Origin: DATAGF01 sp963834875
Lineage (GTDB): Bacteria; Actinomycetota; Thermoleophilia; Miltoncostaeales; Miltoncostaeaceae
Length of the DNA: 64,000 nucleotides
Assembly (NCBI GenBank): GCA_963834875.1
Contig: CAWIDG010000027.1
Span: forward strand, 372,001-436,000
Reading direction: 5' to 3'
A model generated the notes under the pieces. It saw nothing but the letters and a program-made list of their open reading frames with translations, did not search any database and was not told the origin of the DNA. The stretch's first letter is position 1. Each line of letters starts with the position of its first letter. Of this stretch, positions 54,160 through 64,000 are shown in pieces. The position numbers were made by a program, and so were the translations under genes.

Positions 54160-55026
54160 GCTCGGCAGTGGCGCCGCCGGTGCCGCGGGCCTCGCGCGCG
54201 CGGGCCGGCAGGTTGCGCAGATTCTGCTGGCCCCGCACGTAGGCGGCCACCGCTACGTCATCGCACCGCGGCTCGCGGCGCAGCGCCGCCTCGGCGTAGC
54301 CCCACATGAGCGCCAGGGCGGCCGGCTCGCGGCGCGCAAGCCGGAGCGACCTCGCGAGCAGGTACCACGGGCGGTAGCCCATGTAGTGGGCGGTCTGGCC
54401 CTGCGCAGCGTGCGCGGTGCATGCCTCCGTCCCGCTCCGAGCCCTGCGATGGTGGTGGAAGGGAAGCTCGGGCGGCGGCGCGGTCGACCAACCGCGCACG
54501 GTCGCCTTGAACTCGTCGATTCCGTCCCAGCCGGACCGCCTCGAGCGGGCAGACCTGCTGCAGGCACGCCCGCGCGATACGCGCGAGGCGCCCCGGACGT
54601 GGTGCCGGTGACGTGGCGCGGCCCCATTCGCCGTTCTCGAGCTCGTAGCACACGCCGCTCGCGATGCCCAGCGAGGGTCCTCGTGAACGCTCCCATGAGC
54701 CGCTCGAAGTAGTCGGGGTCGAACGAGACGTCGGCGTCGAGCTTGACGATGACCTGGGGGTCACCTCGAGGGCTGCGATGCCGGCGTCAGGGCGCGCACC
54801 ACCGGCGCGCCGCGCACCGGCGCGCGTCACCCGGCACGCCGAGGAGCGAGACCCACGGGTGCGCGGGGCGAGTCGCGCGCGACATCTGACGTCCCGTCGC
54901 CCGAGCCGTTGTCGACGATGACCCACGCGCCGGCAACGGGGTCTGGCCCACGAGGCTCGCGGCGAGCCGCTCGAGGATTCCGCCTCGTCCTTCGCGGGCG
55001 TGAGGAGACGTAGGACGGCGCGCCAT
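54092..55026 (-). CDS. Glycosyltransferase family 2 protein (several frameshifts)
   Basis: GT-A fold, about 310 residues. ATG 55026 overlaps the asnB stop (TGATG). Pieces: LLTPAKDEAES-like start with LERLAASLVGQTPLPA, WVIVDNGSGDGTSDVARDS, ALEVTPQVIVKLDADVSFDP and DYFERLMGAFTRTLAG (DAD donor motif), IASGVCYELENGEWGR, VRLGWDGIDEFKATVRGWST, HYMGYRPWYLLARSLRLARR and EPAALALMWGYAEAALRREP. The pattern DADVSFDPDYFE...WDGIDE.KATVRGW is that of a polyprenyl-phosphate or exopolysaccharide mannosyl/glucosyl transferase. Three or more frame changes. Confidence 0.8.
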
Positions 55027-56925
55027 CACGCGATCACGGGGAGGACCCGCGCGCGGGCGCACCGTTGCCACGGCTCGCGGCAGGAACTCCGACAACCAAA
55101 CCTCCAGCATCAGGATCGACAGCAGGGTGCGCGCGGCGCCGCGCCCGTCCGGTACGGTCCGACGATGCGTCGGACCTCCCGGGATCCAGCAACTCGGCGT
55201 AGGCGGCGTCCGGGTCAAGCAGGTAGTCGGCGATCGCGCCTTCGGCCTGCGACTTGAACCATGCGCCGACCGGCGTTGAAGAAGCCGATCTTCGGCTTGT
55301 CGATGACGCGGTCCGGGATCAGACCGCGCGCAGCGCGCTTGAGCACGTGCTTCGTCGTGAGCCGGCGCACCTTCATCCCGGCGGGATAGTCGCGCAGAAC
55401 TCGACCAGCTTGTGGTCGAGGAACGGGACCCGGACCTCGAGCGAGTGCGCCATCGAGGTGCGGTCGAAGTAGTGGAGCATGTCGTCCACGAGCCCGAGCT
55501 GGCGCGTCGAGGTAGAGGGCCGCGGCGAGCGGGTCGTCCGGAGCCCGTCGAGACGCGCGCGACGCGGCGCGGTGCGCCGCCCGCCGTCGGGCGGCGAGCG
55601 CTCCCCGGACGAGCCGCGGCGCGCAGCCGCGTCGAGATGGCCGCTCATCCGAGCAGGCGGGCGACGGGATCGGGTGCGGCGAGGGCGCTGCGCCGCTCGC
55701 CGCACCCGCGCCGGCGCAGGGGCACAGGCGCTCGCCGGCACCACGGAGGCCGGCGGCAGCCGCCGCCACTCGGCGACGAGCGCCGCGGCCTGGTGCTTGG
55801 AGTAGCCGCCGAACAGCTCGTCGGCGCCCTGGCCCGAAAGCGCCACGGTCACGTGTCTCCGCGGCGAGCTCGCACAGGGCGATGAAGCCGAGCGCCGAGA
55901 GGTCGGCCAGCGGCTCGTCGAGGTGCCAGACGAGGTCGGCGAGTCGATGTCTGATCGACGAAGGAGAGCTCGAGCTCGTGGTGCTCGGTGCCGAAGGCGT
56001 GGCGACCACCCGGGCGTCGGCGAGCTCGTTGCGCTCGCGGTCCTCGGCGAATCCCACGGAGAACGTCTTGACGGGCTCGGTCATGTGCCGGGCCATGAGC
56101 GCGACGATCAGGCTGGAGTCGAGTCCGCCGCTCAGCATCGCACCAAGTGGGACGTCGGACATCAGCCGCATCCGAACGGAGTCGTCGAGCGCGTCGAGCA
56201 GGCGCTGGCGAGGTCGTCCACGCCGAGGTCCGGCCGCGGCCGCGGGCCCGGGAAACGACCAGTAGCGCTCCTCGCAGACGCCCCGCCTCGTCGACACCAG
56301 GACGTGCCCGGGCAAGAGCTTGCGAACGCCGGCGAGCGGCGGTCGCGGGCCGGGAACGAAGCCGAGGGTGAGGTACGCGTCGACCGCGTCGAGTCGATGC
56401 TCGGCTCGACGAGCCCGCTCGCGAGCAGGCTCTTGAGCTCCGAGGCGAAGACCACCAGATCGCCGACGCGCGCGTAGTAGAGGGGCTTGATGCCCGAGCC
56501 GGTCGCGGGCGAGGACGGCGCGCCGGCGGCGTCCGTCCCAGACCGCGAGCCCGAACATGCCGCGCAGGCGCGTCGGGAACTCGGGCCCGAGCTCCTCGTA
56601 GAGGTGCGGGATGATCTCGGTGTCGCACCGGCTCCGGAAGCGATGGCCCGTCGTCCGAGGCGCGCCGCAGTCGCGCGTGGTTGTAGAGCTCGCCGTTCTG
56701 GGCCGCCCAGAGCGGTCCCGTCCTCGTTCGGAGAAGGGCTGGTGGCCGCCTTCGACGTCGACGATGCTCAGACGCCGCACGCCGAATGCGAGCCGGGCGC
56801 GATGTGTATCCCCGGTCGTCGGGACCGCGGTGCGTCATCGCGTCCGTCATCCGGTCGAGCACCTCGGCGGGGAGCACGGGACGCGGCCGCCCGGCCACCT
56901 GGATCACACCGCATATGCCACACAT
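55026..56925 (-). CDS. asnB: Asparagine synthase (glutamine-hydrolysing) family protein (frameshifted)
   Basis: About 630 residues. MCGICGVIQVAGRPRPVLPA supplies the Ntn nucleophile Cys2 of the glutaminase domain, followed by MTHRGPDDRGY and AAQNGELYNHARLRR. The synthetase domain: SDVPLGAMLSGGLDSSLIVA has the pyrophosphate loop SGGLDSS, VKTFSVGFAEDRERNELADA, LADLSALGFIALCELAAETR, VTVALSGQGADELFGGYSKH, SMAHSLEVRVPFLDHKLVEF and GFFNAGR. Six or more frame changes. In polysaccharide loci such enzymes amidate a uronic acid or work on a sugar, rather than only making asparagine. It diverges from the pyruvyl transferase gene. Confidence 0.92.
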
Positions 56926-57083
56926 CGCTCGAATCACGCTATCGGCCTCCCGCGGCCCCGACGACCGCCGGACGGCGAGGCCGCGACCCCCGCTGCACCG
57001 GGGCGCACGCTAGCCGTGCGGATAGGCCGCCGACGGTCGGTGCGGCGCCTCCCCGCGCGCGGGCGCTCTACTCTTGCGCGAGC

Positions 57084-58415
57084 ATGCGCCGAGCGCACCC
57101 CCGCCGTCCCCGACCCGGACCGCCCCGGAGGATCGCCGTGTTCGGCAACTTCGGCCCTCGCAACCTGGGCGACGAGGCCACCCTCGCGGCGGTCGTCGGC
57201 GCCATGCGGGCGCGGGGGGTGGAGGTCGTCGCGCTGTCGTTGGACCCCGAGGACACCGCTCGCCGGCACGGGGTGCCGGCGGTCCCGCTCGTCCCCGATG
57301 GCGGGCGCGCCCCCACCCAGGCCGCGGCGGCGCTGGGCGGCGGCGCGCTGCGGGCCCGATTCGAGCCACGGTTGCGCGCGTTCCCGCCCGTGTTGGCCCT
57401 CGCCGAGGCCACCGCAAGAGCGCTGAGGGGCGCCCGCAGGATGGCCGGAGAGCCCCGGGACTTCGCCTGGTCGGTGAGGTCGCTCCGCCGGGCGGACGCG
57501 CTCGTGTTCGGCGGCGGCGGTCACCTCTGTGACGAGTTCGGCGGCGCCTGGGGCAGCCCGTGGCTGCTCCTCCGCCTCGCGGCCGCGGCACGAGTCGCCG
57601 GACGGCGCGTCCGCTTCGCGAGCGTCGGCGCCGGCCCCCTGCGGACGCGCGCGGGCCGCGTCCTCATCCGCGGGGCCCTGGCGCTGGCCGATTCGCGGAG
57701 CTTCCGGGACGAGGAATCGCTGCGCCTGGTCGAGGCCCTCGGCGCCCGCGGGCCGCACCGTCTTGCCCCGGACATGGCCTTCCTGCTCGCCACGCCCCAG
57801 GCGCCGTCGCGTGACGACGGCGACCCTCGGCCGCGCGTCGGGCTCAACGTCTTCCCGCACCAGGACCCCCGGTACGTCCCGAACGCCCGCCCCGGCGCCT
57901 ACAGCGCCTACGTCGAGGCCGTCGCGGAGCTGGCCGCCGGTCTGCTGGCGGACGGAATGGCGCCCGTCCTCATTCCCAGCCAGCTGCGCGCCGATCCGCC
58001 CGTCGGCGACGACGTCCGTGCGGCGCTCGCCGGCGCTCGGGCCCCGACGCGGCCGCCGGGCTGGGCTCGCGCTCGCCGGAGACGGTTGACGACCTCTTGA
58101 CGGCGATCGCCGGCACCGATTGATGGTCGCCGGCCGCTACCACGGAATACTCCTCTCGTGCGTGGCCGGCGTGCCCGTGGTCGCCACGCCGAGCCAGGGG
58201 CGCATGACCGCACTGGCGCGTCAGATGGGACTGACCGAGCTGGCCGTGCCCGCCGACCGGCCCGACCCGGCGGCGCTGCGGCGCAACATCCACGCCGCGC
58301 TGGCGGCACCGACGAGCTCCGACCCCGCCTCCTTGGCGAGGTCGCCAAGAGACGCGGCGCGCTGGACCGCGAGTTCGACCGGCTCGCCGGCGGGCCGCCG
58401 GATCACGGCCGGTGA
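57084..58415 (+). CDS. Polysaccharide pyruvyl transferase family protein (frameshifted 3' end)
   Basis: Adds a pyruvyl ketal from phosphoenolpyruvate to a sugar of cell-surface polymers (CsaB/ExoV type). About 440 residues. From ATG 57084: RRIAVFGNFGPRNLGDEATL (the GNxGxxNxGDE motif), AAVVGAMRARGVEVVALSLD, RRADALVFGGGGHLCDEFGG with FASVGAGPLRTRAGRVLIRG, ALALADSRSFRDEESLRLVE, LAPDMAFLLATPQAPSRDDG and RVGLNVFPHQDPRYVPN. After changes near 58040-58100: VAGRYHGILLSCVAGVPVVA (RYH histidine, family signature) and LARQMGLTELAVPADRP. Pyruvylation gives acidic, divalent-cation-binding chains. Confidence 0.88.
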
Positions 58416-58557
58416 CCGGACGCTGAGGGGAACTGTTAGCTTTCTTCGGCTGCCCGCGATCGTCCCGCGGCCCCGCTGTTAGGGTCGTCGCCGAGCTTGG
58501 TCCGGCGGGTTGCCCACCCGATTCGACGCCGGACTCTCGACAAGGGGGAAACCCTCC

Positions 58558-60153
58558 GTGCGTCTTCGCCCCGCGCTGTGCCTCGGATTCCTGGCGGCCG
58601 CGATCGTCCTCGTCGCCGGCGGGGCGACCGGGGTCGCCGGTGGCCCGACACGTCGGCCCGCCGCGCGCCCGACGCGCCCCTGACCCGGGAGTCCATGGCC
58701 CGCACGAGCATGCGCGTGGTCATCACCGCGCCCTCGGCGAAGCGGAGGCTGGCCGGGAAGGTGCGCTTCCGGGCCAAGGTCCTCGGAGGCCGCACGATCA
58801 CCCGCGTGGAGTTCCGCATCAACGGCAGGCTGCGCTGGACCGACCGGACGAAGCCCTACGCCTTCAGGGGCATGCGCGGCCGCTGGAACACCGCCGCCGT
58901 CGGACCGGCACGCACGCTCCTGCAGGTGGTCGCCTACGACAGGGCGGGGCGGCGCGTCGGCGCGAGGCGGGTCGTGCGAATCGTGCGCGGTCGCCGCGGG
59001 CGGGCCGCCCCCCAGTCGCCTCCCCCGCCCAGCAGCGGACGGGGGCCGAGCCAGTCGCCGTTCGCGCCGCCGTTCGTTCGACGGCCCGGCGAGCGTCTTC
59101 GTGTCGGCCGCCGGATCGGACTCGGCGGCCTGCACCGCCGCCGCGCCGTGCCGCAGCTTCGAGCGCGCCTATCGCCGCGCGCTGCCCGGCCAGATCGTCG
59201 AGGTCGCCGGCGGGCACGTACCCCGCGCAGACGATCCCCGTGGACCCGTCGAAGACCTCGGACGCCTACGTGATCTTCCGGCCGAAGGCCGGCGACGCGG
59301 TGCGGCTGTCGACAGCGACTCCTCGCGGAAACGATCTCGACGTCTACGGCCGGCGAGTCGAGGTCCGCAACATGACGCTGGCCGACGACGTGCTACGTGC
59401 ACCCCGGGGCAGAGGGCGTGGTCCTCCGCGACCTCGACGTGAAGCGCTTCTTCGTCACGTCGGCGACCAACGTGTACGTCGTCGGCGGCGATATCGGACC
59501 GATGCACGAGGGTGCGTCGGCGATCAAGGCGGAGAGCGCCACGTCGGCGAAGCCGCGCAACGTCGTGGTCGACGGCGCCTACTTCCACGACTACACGCGC
59601 GACCCCGGCGGGCACGTCGAGTGCCTGCAGGCGTGGTCGATCGACGGCTTCGTCTTCGGAACTCGGTCTTCACGCGGGTGCGCGGTCTTCAACGTCTTCG
59701 TCGCCGAACCTCTTCCAGGAGGTGACGAACAACGCCTGATCGAGAACAACTTCTTCGACGAGACGATCCCCGGGAGCGGCGGCCAGTCGGTCCGGATCGC
59801 GGCGACCAACTCGACCTTCCGGTACAACTCGGCGCTCGGCTACCTCTTCGTTTGACCCCGACTACAGCAGCAACGTCCGCCTGGTCGGCGAACGTCGGCC
59901 GCCTCACGAGCGGCTGCCACGGCAGCGTGTTCTACGAGTACAACGTGTGGCAGGGCGTGAAGTGCGCTCCGACCGACGTGAACGCCGCCTCCGGGCTTCG
60001 TCCGTCCGCAGATCGGGAACATCGACCTCGCACCTGACGCCGGGGTCGGCCGGCGGTGGGTCGCGGAAGCCTGGCTCCTACCCGGCGACGGACATCGACG
60101 GTCAGCCTCGCCCTCTGGGCGGCGCGCCCGACGCCGGGGCCGACGAGCGCTGA
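58558..60153 (+). CDS. Secreted right-handed parallel beta-helix protein A (frameshifted)
   Basis: About 530 residues. GTG 58558 starts a signal peptide (MRLRPALCLGFLAAAIVLVA, GGATGVAGG). Then an Ig-like domain: VRFRAKVLGGRTITRVEFRI, NGRLRWTDRTKPYAFR; a Pro/Ser-rich linker (PQSPPPPSSGRGPSQSPFAP); and the beta-helix: SAAGSDSAACTAAAPCRSFE, GQIVEVAGGTYPAQTIPVDP, VVLRDLDVKRFFVTSATNVY, EGASAIKAESATSAKPRNVV, VDGAYFHDYTRDPGGHVECL, NFFDETIPGSGGQSVRIAAT. It ends DIDGQPRPLGGAPDAGADER, the usual close. Such folds bind or cleave polysaccharides. At least six frame changes. It is related to protein B at 61108. Confidence 0.82.
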
Positions 60154-60165
60154 GCCCCTGACGGG

Positions 60166-61060
60166 CTAGGGCGCGCTCGGGGTTCCGTCGTCGAGCCCGA
60201 GCGCCACGCCGAGCGCGCGAGCTTCGGCGGCCCGGGCCGGGCCCCGGCGGAGCGGCAGGCGGATCAGCGCGGCAAGCCCGACCCCGACCCGCTCGAGCAA
60301 CTCGGCGCGGCGGCCACCGTGCTTGCGCGCGTAGCGGATCCGGCTCCGCGCGTGGATGGGGAGCAGGCTCGGTCGCGGTGCGGGAGGCCCCGCCCGCATG
60401 GGCGCAGAGGACCCGGGCTCGAAGCGGATGGCGCGCCCAAGCCCACGGATCCGTAGACAGAGGTCGGTGTCCTCGCAGTAGAGGAAGAATCCCTCGTCGA
60501 GGCCGCCCAGGGCCTCGAGGTCGGCGCGGCGAACGAGCAGGCAGGCCCCCGAGAGCCAATCGGGCGAGCCCTGCACCCGGTACGCGCGTGGGTCCTTGAT
60601 CATCTCGTCGGTCCATGCGGCCCTGGGCAGAAGCCGATGGAGGAAGAGCGCCACCGCGAACGTCGAGCGCGCGCGCGGAAACCGCCGCTGGGAGAAGTCG
60701 AGGCCGCCGTCCTCGTCGAGGATCCGCGGGCCGACGGCCCCGATGCCGGCGTCCCGGTCGAGGATTCGCGCCATGTGCTCGACGACGCGCGCATCGATGC
60801 GCGCGTCGGGGTTCAGGAAGAGGACGTACGGTGCCCCGCCGGCCCGCGAGCCCGCGTCGCAGCCGTAGGAGAAGCCGCCGTTGCGCGGAAGGGGCGATCG
60901 TCGTGACCGGGAGATCCGCGACGACCTCGAGGCTCGCGTCGCGGGACGCGTTGTCGGCGACGATCACGTTGATGCCGTCGCGACCGGCGAGCGGCCCGAC
61001 GCAGTCGCGCAGGCGCGCCTCGCTGTGGTACGAGACCACTACGACGTCGATGCGCGCCAC
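60166..61060 (-). CDS. Glycosyltransferase family 2, rhamnosyl/WcaA-like (frameshifted)
   Basis: GT-A fold, about 298 residues. GTG 61060: VARIDVVVVSYHSEARLRDC, INVIVADNASRDASLEVVAD (DNASRD), APYVLFLNPDARIDA-type region LFLNPDAR, then VEHMARILDRDAGIGAVGPR, LDEDGGLDFSQRRFPRARST, QGSPDWLSGACLLVRRADLE and GGLDEGFFLYCEDTDLCLRI (the ED.DL.LR catalytic region), RGLGRAIRFEP, and a basic tail typical of this family. The pattern GLDE.FF.Y.EDTDLC.R is that of GT2 rhamnosyl transferases. One frame change near 60890. Lies between two paralogous beta-helix genes. Confidence 0.9.
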
Positions 61061-61107
61061 GGTCGGCGAGGCTAGCAGCCGGTGGCGCACGGACCGATGG
61101 AGCCGGC

Positions 61108-62157
61108 GTGGCGACAGCGAGGGCGGGGCGGAGCAGATGGCTTGCCGCGCTCGCGGTCGCCGTCGTCGCGGCGGCGTCCGCGGCCGCCGTCGCGTGCGCA
61201 TCGGGCGGGACCGATGGCGACGACCCCGGCGCGACGGCGCCGGCGACGACCGGGGCGACCGCGCCGCCGCTCGCCGCGCCCGCCCTGGCCGTGACGGCGG
61301 ACGGCGACGACACGGGCTTCTGCGCGGTGGGCGACCCATGTCGCAGCCTCGAGCGGGCGGCCCGGCTGGCCCGGCCCGGCGACCATGTCGGATCGCCGAC
61401 GGCGCGTATCCGCCCCAGGTCATCCCGAAGGGCACCGGGGGCACGCCCGACGCGCCCGTGACCTTCGCGCCCGCCCCCGGGGCGACGGTGACGCTCGCGG
61501 AGCTCGAGATCGCCGGGCGCGGGATCGAGGTGCGCGACATCACCGCCACGGCGAGCTGGTACGTGCGGGCCGGAGCCGAGGACATCGTGCTGCGGGACGT
61601 TGACACGGCCCGCATGCTGATCAGCTCGGCGAGCCGCGTGCAGGTGCTCGGCGGACGGTGGGGCCGTCCGACAACGAGGCGTCGGCGATCAAGGTCTACG
61701 ACGAGGGCTTCGCCCGCCCGTCGGACATCACCCTCGACGGCGTCCTCTTCCAGGAGTACATCCGCGACCCCGGGGTTCACACCGAGCGCCTCCAGCGCGG
61801 TCGGTCGACCGGCTCGTCATCCGTAAGTCGCGCTTCCGCATGCGCCGTCACGGCGATCTCATCCACCGCCTCCACGACCCCGTCGGCGCACGCGATGTCC
61901 TGATCCAGAACAAATGGCTTGACTGCGCGTCCACGGTCGACGACTGCAGGTACAACATCGGCCGGGGGTGCGTCAGCGGGCTGGTCTGCGCAACAACTCG
62001 TTCCGCAGCCGCACCTCTCGCCGTTCGACACCAGGGCGCCGGGCTCGAGGCGTCGAGACTTCATCGCGACGTGGGTCCCGATCCGGGATCAACTGTGACG
62101 TCCCGGGAGATGTTCTGCCGTAATGTGTGGACGGCCGCGCGTGCGACGACCGAGTGA
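61108..62157 (+). CDS. Lipoprotein-like right-handed beta-helix protein B (frameshifted)
   Basis: About 350 residues. GTG 61108 opens a lipoprotein signal: ATARAGRSRWLAALAVAVVA, AASAAAVAC with cysteine in a lipobox-like AAVAC, then a Thr/Ala-rich linker (DDPGATAPATTGATAPPLAA). Beta-helix: DGDDTGFCAVGDPCRSLERA, DGAYPPQVIPKGTGGTPDAP, TFAPAPGATVTLAELEIAGR, GIEVRDITATASWYVRAGAE, NEASAIKVYDEGFARPSDIT, LDGVLFQEYIRDPGVHTERL, DVLIQNKWLDCASTVDDCRY. The C-terminus is in mixed frames. It shares CRSLERA, IPxxxG and EASAIK...FxEYxRDPGxHxExLQ with protein A at 58558. A lipid anchor would hold it at the membrane while protein A is free. Confidence 0.78.
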
Positions 62158-62391
62158 CATGAGCGCGCCGCGAGGGGTACGTCGATGCGGCCGGCCTTCG
62201 ACCTCCGCCTCGCTCGACGGTGCCGCCGGCGATCGGCCATGGCGACCCCGAGTCGGTCCGGCGACTCGGCATACATCGACGCATCTCTTCTCTGTCCCTC
62301 AGGGCGAGGGGGTTGATGCCGGCGCGAGCGAACGCGTCCCTAGGAAGCGCCCGACCGGGTCGCCGGAACCACCATGTATCGAAAGAACGGC
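62158..62391. other. 234-nt gap, no gene seen
   Basis: No supportable frame. It separates the end of beta-helix protein B (plus) from the end of the sugar transferase (minus), so it probably holds terminators; no strong hairpin was spotted. Confidence 0.3.
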
Positions 62392-63893
62392 CTAGTAGGT
62401 GCCGTCCCGGGTCAGGACGACCCGCGCCGTACCACGAATCACCTTGGTGTCCCACCAGAAGCGACCAGTTGGTCATGTACAGGTAGTCGAGCCGCTTCAC
62501 TCCTCGTACCGACAGGTCGCTGCGGCCGATGCACCTGCCACAGGCCGGTGATGCCTGGGCTGCACCTCGTGGCGCGCGGCTGAACCCAGCCGGTGATCTG
62601 GTCCGCCTCGTACAGGTACGAAGGGGCGCGGGCCGACAAGGCTCATCTCGCCGCGGAGGACGTTCCAGAGCTGGGGCAGCTCGTCGAGGCTCGTGCGGCG
62701 GAGGAACGGCCGACGCCGGGTGATGCGCGGGTCGCCGTCCTTGAGCTTGAACAGCGGCCCGTTCGACCTGGTCGAGGGCGGCGAGCTCCTGGCACCGTGC
62801 CTCGGCGCCGACGACCATGGTCCGGAACTTCACGATCTCGAACGTCGATCCCTCGCGCCCGCGCCGGGCCTGGCGGAAGAGCGCCGGGCCCCGGGAGTCC
62901 AGGCGGATGGCGACGGCGATGGCGGCGAGGGCCGGCGCGAGCAGCAGCAGGACCGCCGCGCTGACGACGACGTCGGCCGCTCGCTTGACGATGCCGGCCG
63001 CGGGGCCCAGGCGCACGGGCGGCATGGTCAGCACCGGGAACGCCCTCGAGGTCGTCGAGAGTCGCGTGCGACGGGAAGACCTCGAAGTAGCGCGGGACGA
63101 TGGAGACCTGGACGCTCGGGTTGCGGACGCTCCGGACGAGGTCGAGCACCTGCTCGTCGCCGGCATCCGGATCGGCGAGGACGACCCGATCGATGTCGTG
63201 CTGCTCGCAGACCGCCGCGAGATCTCCGCAGCGGCCGAGGCGCTCGCAGCCCGTCAGCTCACGAGCCTCGTCGTCGAGGTAGCCGACCAGGGCCATGCCG
63301 TATCCGCGGTGCCGGAGGAGCTTCTGCGCGATGAGCCCTGCCACGGGCCCGCTCCCGACCACGACGGTGCGCTCGGGGCGGTTGAGCGCCGGGATGCGCA
63401 GGCTGTGCAGGCTCACGCGCGCCAGGGGCACCAGAACGGCCGCGAGCCCGAGGAAGGCCCCGACCGTCAGGGCCTCCACCAGCCCGGGCCCGAAGGTCGC
63501 CGCGAGGGGCTCGCGGGCGAGGAGGACGATGAGCCCACCGATGATCAGCGGATACAGGACATCCCGGAGGTGGCCGACGAAGCTGCGGGTCGAGATCCGC
63601 ACACGGCGGCGGTCATAGGTCCCGAAGGCGGCCAGCAGCCCGAGCCAGAGCACGGAGAACACGACGACGCCCAGGGCGAGGCTCGCCCAGTCGGCGCGCT
63701 GATCGGTGAAGAGGTTGGCGGTCAGCGCGAGGGCCGCGCACTGAGCCACCAGCAGCGCGATCAGATCGGCTCCCGAGACGATGAGGGCGGCATCCCGCCA
63801 GCGGGCCCGCCACGCCAGACGTGGCGTCGCGGCGAGGGCCGCCTCGGGCTCGAGCCCTGGGGCGGTCGTGACGGTGCGCTCGGCGGTGCTCAT
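62392..63893 (-). CDS. WbaP/ExoY-family undecaprenyl-phosphate sugar-phosphotransferase (frameshifted)
   Basis: Starts repeat-unit synthesis by loading a sugar phosphate on undecaprenyl phosphate. About 500 residues. N-terminal four membrane helices (DLIALLVAQCAALALTANLF, GVVVFSVLWLGLLAAFGTYD, VLYPLIIGGLIVLLAREPLA, VEALTVGAFLGLAAVLVPLA), a Rossmann-like CoA-binding region (RTVVVGSGPVAGLIAQKLLR, GMALVGYLDDEARELTG), then the catalytic domain: GIVKRAADVVVSAAVLLLLA, SRGPALFRQARRGREGSTFE, IVKFRTMVVGAEARCQELAA, RRTSLDELPQLWNVLRGEMS, LVGPRP (Lys/Asp/Glu motif), and WVQRRLDLSPGITGLWQVHG, RSDLSVRGVKRLDYLYMTNW. Ends TRDGTY at the TAG 62392. Several frame changes. ATG 63893. Confidence 0.92.
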
Positions 63894-64000
63894 TGCCCTC
63901 GGGACCTCTGCCTCTGCGTGTCGGCCGGTGGAGCGATTCTGGGCCCCCGACAGGGCCGTCGGCGACTCCCGAACGGGGGGTTTCGCACGGTTGCGGAACT

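Noticed and set aside
1..64000. tRNA/rRNA genes, CRISPR arrays, insertion sequences, prophage genes
   Set aside because: No cloverleaf, rRNA core sequence, regular short repeat-spacer pattern, transposase or integrase motif was recognised on either strand by eye; a tRNAscan-SE/Infernal run would be decisive.

Overview
The window is high-GC DNA in which nearly all genes have family-level recognisable products. GTG starts are frequent and most neighbouring genes are joined by 4-nt ATGA/GTGA overlaps. Gene content fits an actinomycete-type bacterium, possibly a deep-branching lineage such as Thermoleophilia: a primary sigma-70 factor, FolE2, LytR-CpsA-Psr protein, metG-tatD-rsmA-ispE run, Nei-type glycosylase and KtrAB. 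The lineage is an inference from gene content, not a measured placement. No rRNA, tRNA, CRISPR array or insertion sequence was recognised.

Region 1 (1-31.6 kb) is housekeeping and catabolic. In order it holds: a SnoaL-like fragment, a fructosamine-kinase-like protein, a low-molecular-weight phosphatase, a secreted protein, a Nei/Fpg glycosylase, a BrkB-family membrane protein, a GarR-type dehydrogenase, polyphosphate kinase, a subtilase, and a co-directional catabolic set (nitroreductase fold, BadI/MenB-like crotonase, acyl-CoA synthetase, alpha/beta hydrolase). Next come the ispE-rsmA-tatD-metG-rsmI run, an LCP ligase, ktrBA with fmdB, a polysaccharide deacetylase plus UPF0104-type membrane protein, a MarR-controlled quinone-detoxification-like operon, a response regulator, the sigma factor, and folE2-ACT-def.

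Region 2 (32.1-42.0 kb, minus strand) is a nine-gene run, mostly joined by start/stop overlaps: SDR, UDP-sugar dehydrogenase, NovU-like methyltransferase, second NovU-like methyltransferase, glucose-1-phosphate cytidylyltransferase, PIG-L deacetylase, DUF4910 aminopeptidase-like protein, class IV aminotransferase and phytanoyl-CoA-dioxygenase-like oxygenase. It looks like a route to a modified nucleotide sugar or a sugar-linked small molecule. It is preceded by about 1.8 kb of less GC-rich DNA with no supportable gene.

Region 3 (43.9-64 kb) is a Wzx/Wzy-type exopolysaccharide locus: a Wzx-like flippase, several glycosyltransferases (GT4- and GT2-like), a Wzz-like protein, an O-antigen-ligase/polymerase-like membrane protein, AsnB, a polysaccharide pyruvyl transferase, and a WbaP-like initiating sugar transferase. 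Secreted calcium-binding RTX and parallel beta-helix proteins (two paralogues) are interspersed. The parts together suggest synthesis, export, decoration and surface processing of a polysaccharide.

Many genes, especially beyond 32 kb, can be read through only by changing frame one or more times, while conserved motifs are kept on both sides. I treat these as probable single-base assembly errors rather than decay, and give gene boundaries that join the pieces.
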